A stretch of DNA of 60,503 bases, taken from positions 1-60,503 of IMG/VR virus record IMGVR_UViG_3300021478_000004; one strand, written 5' to 3'. Positions 1 through 8,328 of the stretch are shown here, piece after piece (within the stretch, counting starts at the first letter, position 1; each line of letters starts with the position of its first letter). The DNA is from a virus. The notes below the pieces were generated by a model. It did no database searches and was not told the DNA's origin. It was given only the letters and a program-made list of their open reading frames with translations. The translations under genes were made by a program, and so were the position numbers.

Positions 1-127
1 TCGCCGGGTCGGGCGCGACGGACGAAACCAGCGCGGCAAGCGTAGGCGGTGGAGGGGCTCCCGGCTGGGGCTGCGGCGGGGCTGGGGAAGGAGCCTGAAC
101 CGGTGCGGAGGGAAGCTGCATAGGCGC
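1..127. repeat. Terminal direct repeat, left copy
   Basis: These 127 bases are identical to the last 127 of the window. A reading frame runs unbroken through the join, so the molecule is a closed or circularly permuted unit of about 60,376 bp. The length of 127 equals a common assembler k-mer size, so it is probably an assembly overlap and not a physical terminal repeat. Confidence 0.95.
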
Positions 128-460
128 GGCAGGAGGCGGCGTGGCGGGCTGCCCTGCGCCGCCGCCGAGCAGAGGGCTCATGGTCCCCGGCGCGCCCTGC
201 TGCCATGCCTGCTGCTGCGCCAGTGGCCCCAAGTCCGCCGCCTGGGTCGCTCCTCCGGCTTGCCCGAACTTTTGCATCGCGGCCGCCCAATTCGGCGTGC
301 CGTCCGAGTTCATCGGAAAGCCGCCCTTGAACGCGTTGCTGATGTCGATTTGGGTCTGCTGCTGTTGCGCGTTCCGATAGTCGCCCGGCAGGTTCCCGAT
401 CAGGTTCGATAGGAGCGACGCGTAGTTCGGATAGCTCGGCGACGGGGGGAACTCAGCCAT
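1..460 (-). CDS. N-terminal part of 761-aa lytic transglycosylase virion protein (continues at 60376)
   Basis: This is the first part of the protein whose remainder lies at 58551-60503. The start is the ATG at 460-458, preceded on its strand by AGGA-like bases (TAGCTCCTGATGG region). The frame is open from there to base 1 and continues in register across the circular join, adding 113 residues before the Met at 60497. This part is rich in Gln, Ala, Gly and Pro, with a QQQQ run near residue 35, and has no recognisable domain. Low-complexity N-termini of this kind are common on phage internal or ejection proteins. The lytic transglycosylase domain lies in the other part. Confidence 0.9.
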   Translation of the reverse strand, partial: MAEFPPSPSYPNYASLLSNLIGNLPGDYRNAQQQQTQIDISNAFKGGFPMNSDGTPNWAAAMQKFGQAGGATQAADLGPLAQQQAWQQGAPGTMSPLLGGGAGQPATPPPAAPMQLPSAPVQAPSPAPPQPQPGAPPPPTLAALVSSVAPDPA

Positions 461-476
461 CAGGAGCTATTACCGC

Positions 477-505
477 TTGCATTTCGTCTCACCTTTTGCT
501 AATTT
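477..505 (+). promoter_or_regulatory. Predicted promoter giving a leaderless transcript
   Basis: TTGCAT (477-482) is followed after 17 bases by TAATTT (500-505), which carries an extended -10 TGC at 497-499. Transcription would begin about 7 bases downstream, at or next to the A of the ATG at 512. No Shine-Dalgarno sequence precedes that ATG, which fits a leaderless message. The match to sigma-70 consensus is moderate; this is an inference from spacing. Confidence 0.45.
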
Positions 506-512
506 CGTCTCA
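481..512 (+). repeat. Two 11-bp direct repeats, 21 bp apart, over promoter and start codon
   Basis: ATTTCGTCTCA occurs at 481-491 and 502-512. The 21-bp period is two helical turns, so a protein could read both copies from one face. The first copy sits between the -35 and -10 elements and the second runs from the -10 into the start codon. That is the arrangement expected of an operator, perhaps for the HTH-like protein encoded immediately after. Confidence 0.55.
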
Positions 513-829
513 TGACCAACAAGAGAAAAACTGGCCGTCCCGCCTCATCGTCATATCCCGGACCGCAATGCGGCGTGTCGCGGGCGACGTGGTATCGTAA
601 GCGAAAACTAACATTTAAGTATGAGGAGCAAAAATCCGCCAAACTAGAGGAACAATGCTCTGATATGAAACGCCAGATAGATGAACTTATCGTTCATAGA
701 GATACACTTATCAAAGAATTGTTTAGGATAAGACAAATGTCCGTACACGAACTAGATAACGATGAATTAGCTAGGTTGAGAAGGGCGACTGATCCGAAAA
801 AACGTCCCTTCAGAGCCGGGGTGAGATAG
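512..829 (+). CDS. Small basic HTH-like/coiled-coil protein, lone opposite-strand gene in the late operon
   Basis: A 105-residue protein. The N-terminal third is basic and contains a helix-turn-helix-like stretch around residues 20-32 (CGVSRATWYRKRK), as in small DNA-binding regulators and resolvase or transposase tails. The middle (about 38-75) is heptad-rich and likely a coiled coil. The gene is visibly AT-rich compared with the GC-rich virion genes on both sides and lies on the opposite strand, ending 3 bases before the stop of the next gene. It has its own promoter. Together these mark it as a later insertion (a moron) that may act in the lysogen. Function is not recognised; regulator or superinfection factor are guesses. 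Confidence 0.7.
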   Translation: MTNKRKTGRPASSSYPGPQCGVSRATWYRKRKLTFKYEEQKSAKLEEQCSDMKRQIDELIVHRDTLIKELFRIRQMSVHELDNDELARLRRATDPKKRPFRAGVR

Positions 830-832
830 CCC

Positions 833-1744
833 TCAAGCCGCGTCCAAGAACCTAGCGAGTTCGGCTGCGCGTTCGGTGGCGGCCCCGTAATTTACGGCGA
901 GCCAGCCGCCGATTTCGTGGACCGCGTCGGGATTGTCCACGGCTACTTCCTGAGCCATCAGGCCGATGCGCGGCGTATCGTCGCCGATATAGTTGTATCG
1001 GTAAATCTGCTGACCGTCGTAGAGTTCGCCCACTGGTTCTATGTCTTCTTTCAAGCGCTCGTCGGAGAACAGCGAGCCGAGCGAGCCGAGAATACTGCTT
1101 CCCGGGATCGCCGTGGTGAGGCCCTTTGCCGCGCCGCCGAGCAGCCCGAGACCGAGGCTCTGGTTTGCGAGGTCAGCCGACGCGTTAGCGTTGCCGATGC
1201 CGACGTTCGCGCCCATGTTGAGGCCCGCGAGCGTGTTCTGGTTCGCGTTGAGCCCGCTGCCGAGGCCAGTGTCGACGCCAGCGATTCCCGTCGCTCCTTG
1301 CGTGGAATATCCGAGGTACGGCTGCAACTGCGAGACGTAATTGTTGTAGGTCGTCCCGGCCAAGTTCTGGCCCATGTTCTGGAGCGCGATGGCCTCGTTG
1401 CCCGAGTCGCCTGTTCCGCCGGCCTGCGCGGCGGCCTTGACGGCGTTTTCGCCCGAGCCCAGTTGGAACTGGTATCCCGGCGTCGTCTGAAGCGCGGTGA
1501 GCGCGGATTGCGTGCCCGCCGGCCCGTTGAGGCCCAGCACGTTGCCGAGCGCGCCGACGCCTTGCTGCGCGTTGCCGAAGTTCTGCTGGAATGGCTGAAG
1601 CGCGGCGGCGTAATTCGTCTGAAGGGCCTGATTGCCCGTGGCGATGTTGCCCTGCGCCTGCTGCTGGCCCGCCTGAATGCCTTTGATTTGATCCTGCGCC
1701 GCATTGTCCGCGCCGCCGAACAAGTCCGAAAAAAATGAAGCCAT
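833..1744 (-). CDS. Ejection/internal virion protein with C-terminal S74 intramolecular chaperone domain
   Basis: 303 residues. Residues 1-220 are Gln/Ala/Gly/Asn-rich and helical, like injected internal proteins of P22-like podoviruses. From residue 227 the sequence changes to SDERLKEDIEPVGELYDG, the conserved start of the peptidase S74 / endosialidase chaperone domain. In that family the domain trimerises and cuts itself off just before the Ser, using a Ser-Lys dyad; here S227 and K232 fit. The domain is shortened (77 residues). Its usual carriers are tail fibres, so its place on an ejection-type protein between neck and ejection genes is notable. The ATG shares one base with the upstream stop (TGATG). 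Confidence 0.75.
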   Translation of the reverse strand: MASFFSDLFGGADNAAQDQIKGIQAGQQQAQGNIATGNQALQTNYAAALQPFQQNFGNAQQGVGALGNVLGLNGPAGTQSALTALQTTPGYQFQLGSGENAVKAAAQAGGTGDSGNEAIALQNMGQNLAGTTYNNYVSQLQPYLGYSTQGATGIAGVDTGLGSGLNANQNTLAGLNMGANVGIGNANASADLANQSLGLGLLGGAAKGLTTAIPGSSILGSLGSLFSDERLKEDIEPVGELYDGQQIYRYNYIGDDTPRIGLMAQEVAVDNPDAVHEIGGWLAVNYGAATERAAELARFLDAA

Positions 1745-1962
1745 CAGATCAACCTCACTCTGAGCGCGCCCGCATTATGATACACACCGCCGACCGCGAC
1801 GCCAGCCTTGGCCGCGGCCGCGTCATTCGCCGCGCTCGGGAACGGCCCGAGGTTGCCCGCCGCAAACAGCGTCATGAACAGGCGGAAAGCCTCCTCGGGG
1901 CGGCCGGTCTTGGTGTCGATCCACGGCAGCGTCGGCGAGGGGAGGTTTGCGACGCGGGTCAT
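1744..1962 (-). CDS. Small virion-module protein, unknown
   Basis: 72 residues, starting at an ATG that overlaps the gp10-like gene's stop (ATGA) and ending one base into the next gene. It begins MTRVANLPSPTLPWIDTKTG and has a weakly hydrophobic, Ala/Gly-rich second half. Small proteins of this size and position, between the gp10-like and ejection proteins, recur in related podovirus modules. No domain is recognised. Confidence 0.7.
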   Translation of the reverse strand: MTRVANLPSPTLPWIDTKTGRPEEAFRLFMTLFAAGNLGPFPSAANDAAAAKAGVAVGGVYHNAGALRVRLI

Positions 1963-4052
1963 CTCTCGCTCGGCCTCAATTCCGACGACTGCGTCCCGCC
2001 AAAAAACGAGACATAAACGTCATCCGTGACGTCGAGCCGCCAGCGCACGCCCATCGATCCGGCCTGCCCCATGTTCGAAACCGAAACGTACTGGCGTCGA
2101 GAGTGCGCTTGCGCGCCGAGCGAGCGAATCAGAGGGTTGCCCCAATTCAGCCCGCCGTTGCGGCTCATCGAAACCGCGACCTGAGGCGCGACCGAGTTCG
2201 GCGGCGATGTCAGGTCGACAACGGAGCCGCCCGATGTGTAAGCGTTGGTGAAGACTGACCCTTGAAGCCCGATGTGCGTTGCGTCGATCACAGTGATTTG
2301 CCAGACGCCGTTGGCCTCCACCGTGCCGACGACTCCTGACACGCGGGCAACGTCGTTCGTGCGCATGTTCGTCGTCGAGGTGACGGCAAGCGCGATGATC
2401 CCTCCCGCACCGGCCGCGGCTCCAGTGACGCCGGTCGTGACCGACCCTACCGCTTGGCCGACGCCGAACACAAAATCGAAATCTCCGCGAGCTACCCGAA
2501 GTTCGGACGGAAACGCGCGAACCGGCCCCGATTCCATGCGCCAAATCTGAGACGCGCCATTCTCGGTGTAGTTCGTATCGTCGATATAGAGCAGATTGCC
2601 TGATTGCACGTCCCCGAGCATCCACTTCCCGAAAGCCGGATGCCCGCCCGTCGCGCGCCAGCGGCCATAAATTTCAGACGTGGCGAGCGACCAGCGCTCG
2701 TTCCATTTCTTCGTCTGTAGGTTGAATTCCCACGTCCAATTTGGCGACGATAGCGCCCAGAACTTCTTGCCCGCCGTGATGTAAACCCCAGCCTCCAGCG
2801 TGTTCCCGGCGCGTACCTCGGCCTCGATCAGGCGGTCCAGATCGGGAGGGGAAATCTTGATGAAAGCCAAGCCTCCGCTCGTCATCCATTGGACGCCGCA
2901 GCCCTCGTCCACCCATATCAGTTCGGAAAATCCGGTATCCCATCCCGCAATCGCGTTCGGCTGAATGAGACCAGTTTCTAGCACGCCGATGCGCGAGTAT
3001 GGAAAGGCTGGCGCGGGGATCGCCGCGTCCTGCCATACCTCGCAAGAGCCGGTCGTAAACGCGAGCAACAGGCCCGAGAACGCGATGCCCCGGAGCAATT
3101 GCACATCGGCCTTGGCCTGCACGGTGATGAAAGTCAGCGCTGTGACCGTAAGACCATTGATAGTGCTAGCAAAAATCCTTCCGTCGCCGATCGTGAAAAA
3201 GAAATAGCCGTCTTGGAAACAGACCGAATTTGGCTCCGGCAAATTACCAGCGCCATTGAATAGCGTGGGGTTGCCGGTGAACGCTCCGAAAGTTCCCTGC
3301 CCGCCCGCGAGATTGCCTGACACTGGCGCGAAGGTGACGGTTTCGTTCCCGGTCCCGGTGACGCCGGAATCGACCGAGGTTTGATTGCCGATCGATCCCT
3401 GATGATCGAAGGTGATCACCGCTCCGGCCGATGTCGCCGTTAGATTTGCTGCCGCGAGGGCGGAGTTAGCGTTCACTGCAGCGGCCAGTGCTGTCGCTAC
3501 GGTAATCGCCGTCTCTGCCGCGCCGAGCGTGTAGCTAACGGAAATAGGAAAGCTTCCGATGACGCTCAGCGCCGGGTTGAGAAATGTCAGCGCTACGACG
3601 TCGCCCGTGTTGAATGTCGTACCGCCGATCGTCGCCGTGGCGGTGGCGGCTAGGACGGCCGCGCTGCCGAGGACATAGGCCCCGTTGTCGAGGTCGACCG
3701 CGACCACGTCCGGCGTCGGACTCGCCTGATTACGCGCGATCGACACTTTTTTCGTGCCTGGAAAAACTCCGGTCCCGATCGGGGTGAGAGCGCCGGCCGA
3801 ACTCACCGTCGAGGCATCATTCGCCCAGGTTTCATATGAAACACCGCCAACGGTCAGGCCACCGCGATAGCCGCTGTTCGCCGAGACTGCAAACTGCGAC
3901 AGGCCGGGGCTTCGAATCCATTTAAACTTTCCCGGACCGACGTCTCCCAATGGCTCGGCATAGGCATTGATGAGCCGGCCGCCGCTCTCTTGCGGGTTGT
4001 TACCGGGGAATGAACTTGTCGGCCACGAGATGGGCGTTGGCTTGTTGGGCAC
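1959..4052 (-). CDS. gp10-like DNA-stabilisation / tail hub protein
   Basis: 697 residues, GTG start overlapping the adaptor gene's stop by one base. The N-terminus (SSFPGNNPQESGGRLINAYA, then RSPGLSQF) and the repeated beta-rich blades resemble the packaged-DNA stabilisation proteins (P22 gp10 group) that plug the neck after packaging. Two modules look inserted. About residues 135-250 form a Thr/Ala-rich region (GGTTFNTGDVVALTF, then TAISVATALAA-like sequence). About residues 555-615 are a module of the kind often annotated as E1 FCCH-like in phage proteins (TSTTNMRTNDVARVSG, then ANGVWQITVID). Order in the operon (portal, scaffold, capsid, gp4-like, then this) supports the call. Confidence 0.7.
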   Translation of the reverse strand: MPNKPTPISWPTSSFPGNNPQESGGRLINAYAEPLGDVGPGKFKWIRSPGLSQFAVSANSGYRGGLTVGGVSYETWANDASTVSSAGALTPIGTGVFPGTKKVSIARNQASPTPDVVAVDLDNGAYVLGSAAVLAATATATIGGTTFNTGDVVALTFLNPALSVIGSFPISVSYTLGAAETAITVATALAAAVNANSALAAANLTATSAGAVITFDHQGSIGNQTSVDSGVTGTGNETVTFAPVSGNLAGGQGTFGAFTGNPTLFNGAGNLPEPNSVCFQDGYFFFTIGDGRIFASTINGLTVTALTFITVQAKADVQLLRGIAFSGLLLAFTTGSCEVWQDAAIPAPAFPYSRIGVLETGLIQPNAIAGWDTGFSELIWVDEGCGVQWMTSGGLAFIKISPPDLDRLIEAEVRAGNTLEAGVYITAGKKFWALSSPNWTWEFNLQTKKWNERWSLATSEIYGRWRATGGHPAFGKWMLGDVQSGNLLYIDDTNYTENGASQIWRMESGPVRAFPSELRVARGDFDFVFGVGQAVGSVTTGVTGAAAGAGGIIALAVTSTTNMRTNDVARVSGVVGTVEANGVWQITVIDATHIGLQGSVFTNAYTSGGSVVDLTSPPNSVAPQVAVSMSRNGGLNWGNPLIRSLGAQAHSRRQYVSVSNMGQAGSMGVRWRLDVTDDVYVSFFGGTQSSELRPSER

Positions 4053-4453
4053 TAGAAGCTATCCGTGCGAAGCGGCTCTCCTGTCGGACGGCCCCGCAGC
4101 ATCACCTTGAGGCTCTGCGCAGCCGCGCCAGCCCCGACCGGAACCTGGCCCCAACCGCCGAGACCGCGATTGATGTATTCTCCTGCCTCTTCCCCGCTCG
4201 AGCCCATGGCTCTCGCGCACTCGCCAGCAACGATCAGCACGAGGTCGCTAAACCATTCGCCCGGGATGTTGTTAGGATCGGCGACATAAACGATTTCGTT
4301 CCCCGCCAGCTTACGAAGGATCGAATCCAGCTTGTTGTTGACGGTCGAGAAGTCCTCTGGCGATATGGGCTGGCCTGGACTGAGAACGCCAAGCTCTTCA
4401 AGCGCTCCGAGAACGAGGTCGCTCGACGTGCGGAACGGGTTGTAAGCCGCCAC
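4052..4453 (-). CDS. gp4-like head-tail adaptor
   Basis: 133 residues, GTG start. The sequence LGVLSPGQPISPEDFSTVNN followed by LDSILRKLAG is the helical pattern of P22 gp4-type tail accessory factors, which bind the portal ring and join it to the gp10 hub. It lies just before the gp10-like gene and overlaps its start by one base, so the two are probably translated together. Length is somewhat below that of gp4 (about 166). Confidence 0.7.
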   Translation of the reverse strand: MAAYNPFRTSSDLVLGALEELGVLSPGQPISPEDFSTVNNKLDSILRKLAGNEIVYVADPNNIPGEWFSDLVLIVAGECARAMGSSGEEAGEYINRGLGGWGQVPVGAGAAAQSLKVMLRGRPTGEPLRTDSF

Positions 4454-4461
4454 GGCTCAGA

Positions 4462-5019
4462 TCACTTCGCGCGCCACGGAAGGTCCAGGACCCCATACTT
4501 CACCCAGACCCGGGAGACGTCCATATCGGTCATCCCCTGCTTCATTCGGAGATCGCGAAGCACCGGCTCGGCCATCGTCCCCAGCCATTTTACGTCGTCT
4601 TCTCCGACCTCGCATGTCTGTCGCAGCACGCGATCATCCGCCCAATGCTTGATCAATCCCTCGACGCTGTCGCACGTCTTGAGCCAGGCGACGACGTGCG
4701 CGCGATACTCCATCGCCGTCTTCGGGCCGTCGTTCGGATTGTGATCGGCCGGCTTGCTCGGATCGCCCTTGCCGACGCGGAAAAAGCGGTTCGTGCGCGC
4801 GGCTTCGATGTGCGCCGCGTTCGTGATCCGCTGCGTGACGCCGGCATGGAACTCGACCCCGCGCCATGTGGTTTTGGGAGGATCGCCGGGGCCGGGCAAA
4901 TAAGTGATGTCCTCGCCGTCATCCTTCGCGGGTTCCGGCTTGGGCGGGGCGACCGTATGGGCTTGCACAGGGCGCGGCGGATCGGCAGGCGCAGGCGGTT
5001 TGTTTTTGTCATCGGCCAT
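4462..5019 (-). CDS. Unknown structural-module protein with Pro/Lys-rich N-terminus
   Basis: 185 residues. ATG at 5019 with AAGGA upstream. Residues 1-40 are disordered and Pro/Ala/Lys-rich. Next comes a compact stretch with YLPGPGDPPKTTWRGVEFHA, and a helical C-terminal half containing EYRAHVVAWLKTCDSVEGL. The TWRG-V-FHA stretch resembles small head-completion-region proteins of related phages, but no function is established. It sits between capsid and adaptor genes, so a virion role is likely. Confidence 0.75.
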   Translation of the reverse strand: MADDKNKPPAPADPPRPVQAHTVAPPKPEPAKDDGEDITYLPGPGDPPKTTWRGVEFHAGVTQRITNAAHIEAARTNRFFRVGKGDPSKPADHNPNDGPKTAMEYRAHVVAWLKTCDSVEGLIKHWADDRVLRQTCEVGEDDVKWLGTMAEPVLRDLRMKQGMTDMDVSRVWVKYGVLDLPWRAK

Positions 5020-5341
5020 TGTGGCTATCCTTGATCGTTTTCATAAAATCAGTCTCGATCACACGCCCGGTTCTGCGCTCGTATTCGGAAACTTGGTCCG
5101 CCAGTAGCAGCGCCAAGTCCTTGAACGATCCGATACTCATGGCCAAGACCGCAACAGTCTCTTGCGGCATGAACGGCGCAAGATCGCCGTTTTGCAGTTT
5201 GCTTGGCCGCAACTGGTTGGCCAGCAAGACCGCGTCATTGCTGGTACAAGATAACTGGAACCCTGACACATGAAACCTAGGAGCCTCAATCGGAATCGCC
5301 GTTACTATCGCCCCTTGCGGTAGCTTAGGTTCAAATCTCAT
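5009..5341 (-). CDS. Small protein, possibly DUF3467-like
   Basis: 110 residues from the ATG at 5341, chosen because GGAGAG lies 7 bases upstream; a longer frame to 5455 would run deep into the upstream gene. It has a beta-rich first half and a C-terminal helix (ETVAVLAMSIGSFKDLALLL followed by ADQVSEYERR). This layout recalls DUF3467 proteins, which end in a similar 'SPxxAKxLxxxLxxxIxxYE' helix; the link is tentative. It overlaps the next gene by 11 bases. Confidence 0.7.
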   Translation of the reverse strand: MRFEPKLPQGAIVTAIPIEAPRFHVSGFQLSCTSNDAVLLANQLRPSKLQNGDLAPFMPQETVAVLAMSIGSFKDLALLLADQVSEYERRTGRVIETDFMKTIKDSHNGR

Positions 5342-5351
5342 GCACTCTCCT

Positions 5352-5876
5352 TCACTGATCGTTGTTCTTAGCGAACGTGATAACGATCGTGCAAATGCCA
5401 GTCGTGGCCGCAGTCCCGGTCTGCGTATATTTGACGAAAATAGGGACCGAGCCATTTATCGCCGTCTGAAAGGTCGGGCTGTTGGTGACTTGCATCCCCA
5501 GCCCCGCCGCAGTCGTAAGGTGATAGATTCCCGGAGTTCCCGCGGTGATGCCCGACGCCACGATTTCGTTGGCGCTCGCCGCCGTTGCGCCTACCGTGAT
5601 GACGTTGGTCGTAGCCGCGTTGAACGCTGTGACGACCTGCGCATCGATCGTGAGAATGAAGGCGTTCTTGGGCAGCGTCGCGTACCAGACGCCGGTCGCG
5701 ATACGCGGGTCGTTGAAGTTGATCGTGACGCGAGAGTAGCATACCTGCTGCGACAATTCGCAGGTGCGCTCCGGGATGATCTTGTTCGGATCGGTGACGA
5801 GGGCGGACGCGGGGACGAAGGCGAAGCAGGCGAGGAGGAGAACCGCGAGGGCGGACTTGATGAGTTTCGAAAACAT
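5352..5876 (-). CDS. Decoration-like head protein with an N-terminal signal peptide
   Basis: 174 residues from the ATG at 5876, which has AGGA upstream. Residues 1-25 (MFSKLIKSALAVLLLACFAF then VPASA) form a textbook Sec signal peptide. The mature part is a beta-rich domain with FNAATTNVITVGATAASANE and VKYTQTGTAATTGICTIVI. That pattern recurs in small proteins coded beside phage capsid genes and thought to decorate the head. Those relatives usually lack a signal peptide, so its presence here is odd. It follows the major capsid gene after 65 bases. Confidence 0.75.
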   Translation of the reverse strand: MFSKLIKSALAVLLLACFAFVPASALVTDPNKIIPERTCELSQQVCYSRVTINFNDPRIATGVWYATLPKNAFILTIDAQVVTAFNAATTNVITVGATAASANEIVASGITAGTPGIYHLTTAAGLGMQVTNSPTFQTAINGSVPIFVKYTQTGTAATTGICTIVITFAKNNDQ

Positions 5877-5941
5877 GGCGGGGATTCCTGTGTGCGAGAT
5901 GGAAGAAGCCGCCCCTTGATTGGGACGGCTAGATTTTTCGA

Positions 5942-7105
5942 TCAATCCTTTACGGCGGCCTCGAACATCGTGAAGATGCCCCATTCCTTGAAGTTGCCAG
6001 CCGCATTCAGCTTCGCCAGCTTTCCAAGCCCGTAGCACATCTCAACGCCAGTGCCGCGGACGAACCCGTAGTCGTCTTCCTTGCGGAAGGTAGCCATCGG
6101 CATCTTGCCCCAGCACCAGGCTTGCGCCTGCTGGCCGCAGAGGAACGCGGGCGCTACCTGGGTTGTCGCGGCGGCTCCGGCGGTCGCGTAAAAGGTCGGC
6201 AACCGGAGCGACAATTCCGGGATTTCCCGGATGATCACGCCGTTGTAGAGCAAGTCGCCGTCGACGAAGATCGGGTTCTTGAGATAGCCCTGATTTTCGC
6301 GGGCGCGCGAGTTCTGGTTCGCGGTTTTGATATCCGTGTCGTTCTGAGCGTCACGGAACTGCTCTTGCCCGACGAATAGCACGAACCATTCCGTGCCGTT
6401 TTCCTTCAGCTTGTACGGCCGGATACGCGGATTCGCCAGCTTGGCCGCCCGCTTGGCCCTCATGATCAGGGCTCCTGACATCGTCATCGCCGTCGTGATA
6501 TTCGTCATCGAGGCGGCGAAGTTGCCAGCCGACAGGTTCGCGGCGTTGGACGATCCGATCAGGATGCGGTCGGCGTTGTCGGTGATCCATGTGTTGCGCT
6601 GCGCCGCCGTGGCCGCGTCGAACAGGATGCCGTTGACGCGCTGGCCGTTGGCGCTTCCTAGGCCGGCAGGCGCGGATTGCGAGGGCAGAGCGTAGAACGA
6701 GTCGCAAATCTCGTCGCGCTGTAGTTCCTTGCCCCAATCCACCAGCATCGGCTTGGCTTCGGCGAACAAGTCGATCGAGGATTTGTTCTCCTCGGGCTTG
6801 TTGATTACGACCGCGTTTCGAGCCCAATCGACGTAAAGACGCTGCCCGTAGTTGTCGAGGGCCTCTTCGTTGCCGACCAGAGGGCCGCTAGCGATGGCTT
6901 GAGCATTGAGCCTGGCCATCAGCGGGACGTTGATCTGTTCGCCGCCGTTCTTGCCGCCCTTGTCGAGGTCGGGAATTACGCGAATGATCGTGTTGATGTC
7001 CGTGCCCATGTAGGGGGAGAACAGATTCTCGCGGACATATTCTCGGAAGATCTGCTTCCGGAATTCTATGAGTTTGTTGTTGGCCTGTGTGGCTGTGAAA
7101 GCCAT
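5942..7105 (-). CDS. Major capsid protein, N4 gp56/DUF4043 family
   Basis: 387 residues, ATG with AAGGA upstream. The start MAFTATQANNKLIEFRKQIF, the block FSPYMGTDINTIIRV, and GEQINVPLMARL match the N4 gp56-type capsid family, an HK97-fold group in which the N-terminal helix is followed by the long beta hairpin of the E-loop. WARNAVVINKP and the C-terminal CWGKMPMATFRKEDDYGF fit the family core. It directly follows the scaffold gene, as expected. This family is usual in N4-like phages; combining it with a P22-type portal is seen in several alphaproteobacterial podoviruses. Confidence 0.85.
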   Translation of the reverse strand: MAFTATQANNKLIEFRKQIFREYVRENLFSPYMGTDINTIIRVIPDLDKGGKNGGEQINVPLMARLNAQAIASGPLVGNEEALDNYGQRLYVDWARNAVVINKPEENKSSIDLFAEAKPMLVDWGKELQRDEICDSFYALPSQSAPAGLGSANGQRVNGILFDAATAAQRNTWITDNADRILIGSSNAANLSAGNFAASMTNITTAMTMSGALIMRAKRAAKLANPRIRPYKLKENGTEWFVLFVGQEQFRDAQNDTDIKTANQNSRARENQGYLKNPIFVDGDLLYNGVIIREIPELSLRLPTFYATAGAAATTQVAPAFLCGQQAQAWCWGKMPMATFRKEDDYGFVRGTGVEMCYGLGKLAKLNAAGNFKEWGIFTMFEAAVKD

Positions 7106-7161
7106 AGTCGCGCGTCCTTATTCTTGGCCGCGCAAGCGTCGTCGAGACGTAGCGCGGTATT

Positions 7162-8208
7162 TTAAGTGAAAGCGCCGTCGAAGACCGCTCGATCCGATCC
7201 GTCGAGTATTCCGGGATCGATCGGCGCGCGGATGTTGCCGCCGGACGCCCGATTGAGCGACGCGGGCAGGCGGGTTTGAGTTCGCGGGGTTCCGTCATCG
7301 CCCGCCATCGCGTCGGCGCGCATTTCGGCCACGAGTTTTTTCCTGAACTCGGGATCGTTCATGAGCGCCGTGCGCGCGTCTTCGGCGATCCTCGCCTTGT
7401 AGGCGGCCGGATCGTCGCCGACCTCGCGAAGCGTTTCCGTTCGCTTGTGCCAAGCGACGACAGCCTCTCCGGGGTTCAGAGATGAGGTCATTCGCTCGGC
7501 CAGCGCGCGGCCATCCGAGCTGCTTTGGGCGGCGCTCTGCAAAGCTGTGAAGGCTTTGACGAACGTATCGCCGTGGCGATCCTTGGCCATTTGCATGCTC
7601 GCGTTGATGCGCATTTCCTCCATTCGCTGGTCTCGCGCCTGGAGCCGAGCTTCCACCCTCTTGTCGATATAGTCCGAGTACGCTTGCGGACTTTCGTACA
7701 TGTCAGGGGGTGCATCTGGCTTGATCTCGGCTGGCTTTGGCTGCTCGGCGGGCCTTTGCTGCTGACGAAGCGCCGTCAGGAACTCGGCGCGAAGGGCGTC
7801 GATCTTCCTTTGGCTCTCGGCTTCTGCGGCTTCGAGGCGCGCCTTCAGCGCGTTGCGTTCGGTCTCAAAGGCGAGCGTCCGCTCTCGGAGGATGCGAGAG
7901 GGCACACGTCCCTTCGAATCCTCTTCGACATCTGGCTCTGGCTTGGTTTCCGGTTTGGCTTCCGGCTTGGGCTCGGCTTTCGCTTCAACCTTTTCAGGTT
8001 CGCCCTCGCCTTCCTCGCCTTCCTCGTCCGCCTCGTCCTCGTCCTCATCGGGCTCATGCTGACCTTCTAGCCCGTCACCCATCGCTTCGCGCGATCGATC
8101 TCCGGTTTCGTCGAGCGTCAGTTCTTCCTTGCCCCACGCGTCGCCGAAGATTTCCTTGTTAGTCCCGATAATCGCATCCCGAAGGATGTCCTGTTCCGTG
8201 TCCGCCAT
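7162..8208 (-). CDS. Scaffolding protein
   Basis: 348 residues. Residues 45-100 are strikingly acidic (EPDEDEDEADEEGEEGEGEP) and then Pro/Lys/Glu-repetitive. Residues 105-165 form a long coiled coil (RTLAFETERNALKARLEAAE), and the rest is helical and charged. High charge, coiled coil and position between portal and capsid genes identify the head scaffold, which is expelled after shell assembly. A GAAGAGAG-type RBS precedes the ATG. Scaffolds diverge fast, so the call rests on context and composition. Confidence 0.8.
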   Translation of the reverse strand: MADTEQDILRDAIIGTNKEIFGDAWGKEELTLDETGDRSREAMGDGLEGQHEPDEDEDEADEEGEEGEGEPEKVEAKAEPKPEAKPETKPEPDVEEDSKGRVPSRILRERTLAFETERNALKARLEAAEAESQRKIDALRAEFLTALRQQQRPAEQPKPAEIKPDAPPDMYESPQAYSDYIDKRVEARLQARDQRMEEMRINASMQMAKDRHGDTFVKAFTALQSAAQSSSDGRALAERMTSSLNPGEAVVAWHKRTETLREVGDDPAAYKARIAEDARTALMNDPEFRKKLVAEMRADAMAGDDGTPRTQTRLPASLNRASGGNIRAPIDPGILDGSDRAVFDGAFT

Positions 8209-8328
8209 TGTAGATTGCTCTCTTCACGTTTCGCTGTGATGCGTTGCGCCTGTCTCGCCGGTCGCGTGCGTTGGAGATTGTCGAGCGGCTCTCCGGGCCG
8301 CGGCTCGTGTCGTGAGCTAGACGAAACT

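Noticed and set aside
917-1738. Long plus-strand frame opposite the S74 protein gene
   Set aside because: Arg/Val-rich shadow of a GC-rich gene; no RBS and no domain, whereas the minus-strand protein is clear.
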